This document shows positions 43,801-47,900 of a stretch of DNA of 64,000 nucleotides, one piece after another. Origin of the DNA: Apostichopus parvimensis. Its lineage: Eukaryota > Echinodermata > Holothuroidea > Aspidochirotida > Stichopodidae. The DNA is taken from positions 146,897-210,896 of the forward strand of contig KN882668.1 in the NCBI GenBank assembly GCA_000934455.1. The letters are read 5' to 3'. The notes under the pieces were generated by a model, which saw only the letters and a list, made by a program, of their open reading frames with translations, was not told the DNA's origin and made no database searches. Each line of letters begins with the position of its first letter. The first letter of the stretch is position 1. The position numbers and the translations under genes were made by a program.

Positions 43801-46800
43801 GCCTTGTATTTTTTGTAAAAACATGAAACTGAGAAATTGGAGTATATTTACTCATTTTAGCAGAAAATCTAGAGGTGGTCAGAGTATGAGACTAATGTGT
43901 GTATATATAGTCCTCATTTGATCTGGTAATGTTCACACTTGTCAAGGACTACCATCGTACCTATACGTCCATTTTTTACAACTCTTTGTACTATCAAAAT
44001 CATCTTTTTTGTCCTAAGTAACTAAAATAACACAGTACTTATGAAGAGGGTATCAACCTTTAAAATTCTCTGGCTATTTTCAACCGTTAAATATTTTTCT
44101 ACTAAATGGCTCCAGAATGCATACAAGCCTGCATGAAAAATAGCTATTTTTATCAGAGCACCAATCGTCATATCAGCCCTTAAATTTTTTAAAGATCCAG
44201 CTCCATTTTGCACATGTATGTGTGAAAGATTGAAGAAATATTTAATATTTACCAAAACCCAACAAAAGTTTATGTCACATTGTGTAGGTCTCCTTCAATC
44301 TTTTCATATCCATACAGAATTGGTGTGCATATATATTTCAATCAGTTTCTACCCCCATAGGTCACCATAGGACACCCACATGTACCAACTCTGTACCCCT
44401 AATTAAAACCATTACAAAGCCATTAGGGCTAAGAGTGACTATGGAGGGCAGTAGGAGAAGTCAAGTCCAATTAAGGAACAAAAAACAGCAAAAAGTTCAA
44501 ACATCTGCCATTGAACTGAACTTGATGCGATGACGACGCAAGAGGTGGTGGGACCATATGAATCCAATTTAGACCAAGACAAAAATTGCATGATCCTCTC
44601 ACACTATATTTATTGAACATGTGGAGAACTGAGCTCCACATATGATTCAAGCTGCATATAGAGACAGAAGAAAATGTATTGGTTTGTAAAAGTGTTTGCT
44701 TGGCTGCGTATTCTAGCACTTCAATAGCACTTAATTGCCTTTGTTTAATTACTGGGAGGGGTGCAGGAAGGGCGATGGTACAGGCCCATTACTAGGGTGC
44801 TCACATAATTTCAATTTTTGAGAGGCAATTTCGGTGGTAATGGGGAGAGGGGGTTGGAAAAGGCGAGGGTACAGGTCTCTTAACTTAGTGCTATGTCTTA
44901 AAGCTACCGATCGGCACTAGTGGAAACATCTATGCGGGAGGGCGACTTGGTTTGGTTTACAAGTTGCTATCTTAGTTTGAGTTTTAAACAGGTTGGATCA
45001 TAACTGTTGATCAAATACAAACAGCTGCTTAAGGGTTTTATAAGTGACCAAATCCTGCTTTAAGTGACCCTAAGACTACCCATCGATCTATTTGAGCACT
45101 AGAGCTCAAAATAACCAAAGACAACAATGTATTCATGGTACATTGCCCTATAGTACTCAGTACAGTCAACAAAATATCTGTCAAAATGGACCTTAACAGA
45201 TTTGGTGCCCTGTTGGTGGTTCCAGCCTCTGTCCATTATAATGTTGTTTTGTGTTCTTTTCAGATTTGCATTCCAGAGCTAAAATTGTTTGTAATTACTA
45301 CTTGCTTCTTCCAATCATCTGAATGCACATATTTGGAATAAGAGTATTTTTCTTATCAACAAAACTTTTTACCACTACTCAAATTTCTCTATCGCGTCCC
45401 GCGGGAAATCTGTCTACAACTTTTCCAAACAGTTCTTTCTTTTTAAAACCAATAGATTTACCTGCATCGGTTTATTTCCCAGAAGGGTATAAATTTTCAC
45501 TCATGGGTTGGATTTCTAGCCAGAACCATCTGTTAGTTTTTCACTAGAAAAATATCCCATCTCCCTTAAGATTTCTCCAAAAATATTCCTCATAACTCCT
45601 TCAAAAGACAGTCACAGAGTAAAATTAGATGATTCTCTCTCTAACAGGCCAGGGGAATCCAAACTCTAACTTCCAAATCTTCCCTTTACTGGCAGACTTC
45701 CAGGGGAGCAAGATTAGAGATGACATGTATGTCAAAGGTCACAAGATTCACCTACTGGGTTTAATTCAACTTTAATAGTCACAAGAAATTTGTCAGGTAA
45801 AGTTTAACAGAACTTTTCTTTCCACACAAAACAGATATATAGCTGCTATCTTTTTACTTCAAAGGATGTCTCTAAATTTGAAAAACTGATTTCTTATAAG
45901 TTTCCTTCAAAATTTTGGTAAGAATAAATTTATCTCTTTAGTGAGATTTCATGGGAATATGAATCAAGGTTGCACCACTGTTTTACATTCAATTTATAGT
46001 GAGTTAACCATCCAATGTCTCACTGCCCCTCCACCTACCCCTGCCTCTGCCCATCCCCCTGCCTCTGCCCATCCCCCTACCCCTGCTCCAACCCCTGCCT
46101 CAACCCCTGCCCCAACCCCTTATCCCACTCAATCAATATATGACTGATCACTGTCTTTATATCCACAGACCTCAATTCTAAATGCTTCACTAAATCTAGG
46201 TCCTTTAATTGTCTGGTTGGGAGGGTGTGGGGATGGGTGGGGTGGCGAGGGGGTGGGGAATGTTTCAATTTAAACTGGCAACGTGGTTCAACAGACCTAG
46301 TTATCTTATCCCTTCTGCCCTGTTCAAAATAATATTGTGTCAAAAAGGGCACAGTAATTATGCACCAGCTAGAAATATTAAAGGTAAAGACTGATGAGCA
46401 AACTGAATTCTCCCTCCATTCCCCCCCCCACCACTCCAACTTACCCTTCCCCATAAAGTGTCCTGGATATTTCTAGGGGACCACCAGCACTACTGGTGAA
46501 CTATCATCAAATTTTTATGGATGCAATCAGTATATTTCTTTCCTTCTGATATGTGTATTACTTACGCTAGTCTAGACATTTTGTCTTTGGTGCCAGAAGT
46601 TATTTGCAAGAACTCGATAAATTAAACGACCTAACGAGGAAGTTTCTTCATTGGGAGGAGGAAATTCCTAGCTACAACCCATGTTGTCTTAGCATGTTTA
46701 CAACCAAGGGGGGTGAAAAGGGTGACATTTACATGACGTTTTCATGTTCGAAAGTTCTGGGTTAAACTAGTTTCCATCCATTTGTCTTTTTTCAAATTAG

Positions 46801-47868
46801 TTTCATTGTTGTCGGACTGTTTCCTCTTCTTGTTTTTTCTTTCTTTTTTTTAAAAACTAAATTGTTATTTGTCATCAATGAGGCAAAGAATCAAAGATTT
46901 GTTCCAGATGGAACTACGTAATTCCATATTCAAATATTGAAATCAATAGATGAGCTGAAAACTTAAATATCATAAAAAATGTCCAACAAAGCTTTAAAAT
47001 TTAAACGACTGTGATAGACGGCAACGGAAAGAGAACGTTCGGAAAATATTCTGCCAGTTTTGGGAGTCCTGTTACTGGTAAGTTGAGAGGCGACAGGCCA
47101 CTGCAAAAAAACTACATCTCTCCCAAATCACTCCACCAATGTCCTGTTTTTGGTCAAGATGCATTTCCCGATATCGACTGGATTCCTTGTGAAACGATTA
47201 TAACTTAATATCGTTCTTGTTTCTTGAAGGCTTGCAAAGTTGTTTTTTTTAATGCTAAAAGCATTTAAAATCATTATTTCCACTTCAATAGGAACCTTAC
47301 AAGACAAACCAACAGTTGCTGTTGGGAGAATTACCCTAAAAGAAACATGGAGTATTAATGCAAAAGTCTACCAGTATAAAAGTTTCTTACAACTAAGCTC
47401 TACAATGTAAATTGATTGCAATAAATTACAGCTACATACAGCCCAGTTAGCGAGAATTTATGCATATATATGACCGTTGCGTATCGCCACTTTCAGGCTG
47501 TCTTAACAACATTTGAACTTTCAAATTTTGTTAATGTGTTTATACCTACGGTGGCACTAAATCCCCCCTTCTTCTGCGCTATTTAAAGTCTAAACCCGGG
47601 CGATAAAACTAACAATTGTATAATCTCGAGTTTTTGGCCCCAAGGGTACCAAGTGGTAATCTTTATTTTGATGTCTAAGTGATTGACGTTCATTTATATG
47701 GAGAAGGCTGGTAGGGTTAGTCTATTCTTCGCAACCTTCTTTTGTGTTATTGTTTATCTTTCATCAATACATTTCCATCTGAAAAATACTGACATTTCAT
47801 AACTTCCTACTCTCAACCTTTCTTTTCTCTCCTTCACTCTCTTTTCTTTCCCTTTTTTCTTTTTTTTT

Positions 47869-47900
<32 letters not shown>

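Noticed and set aside
46077-46454. A 125-residue minus-strand frame
   Set aside because: Driven by C/G-rich simple repeats; no recognisable domain.
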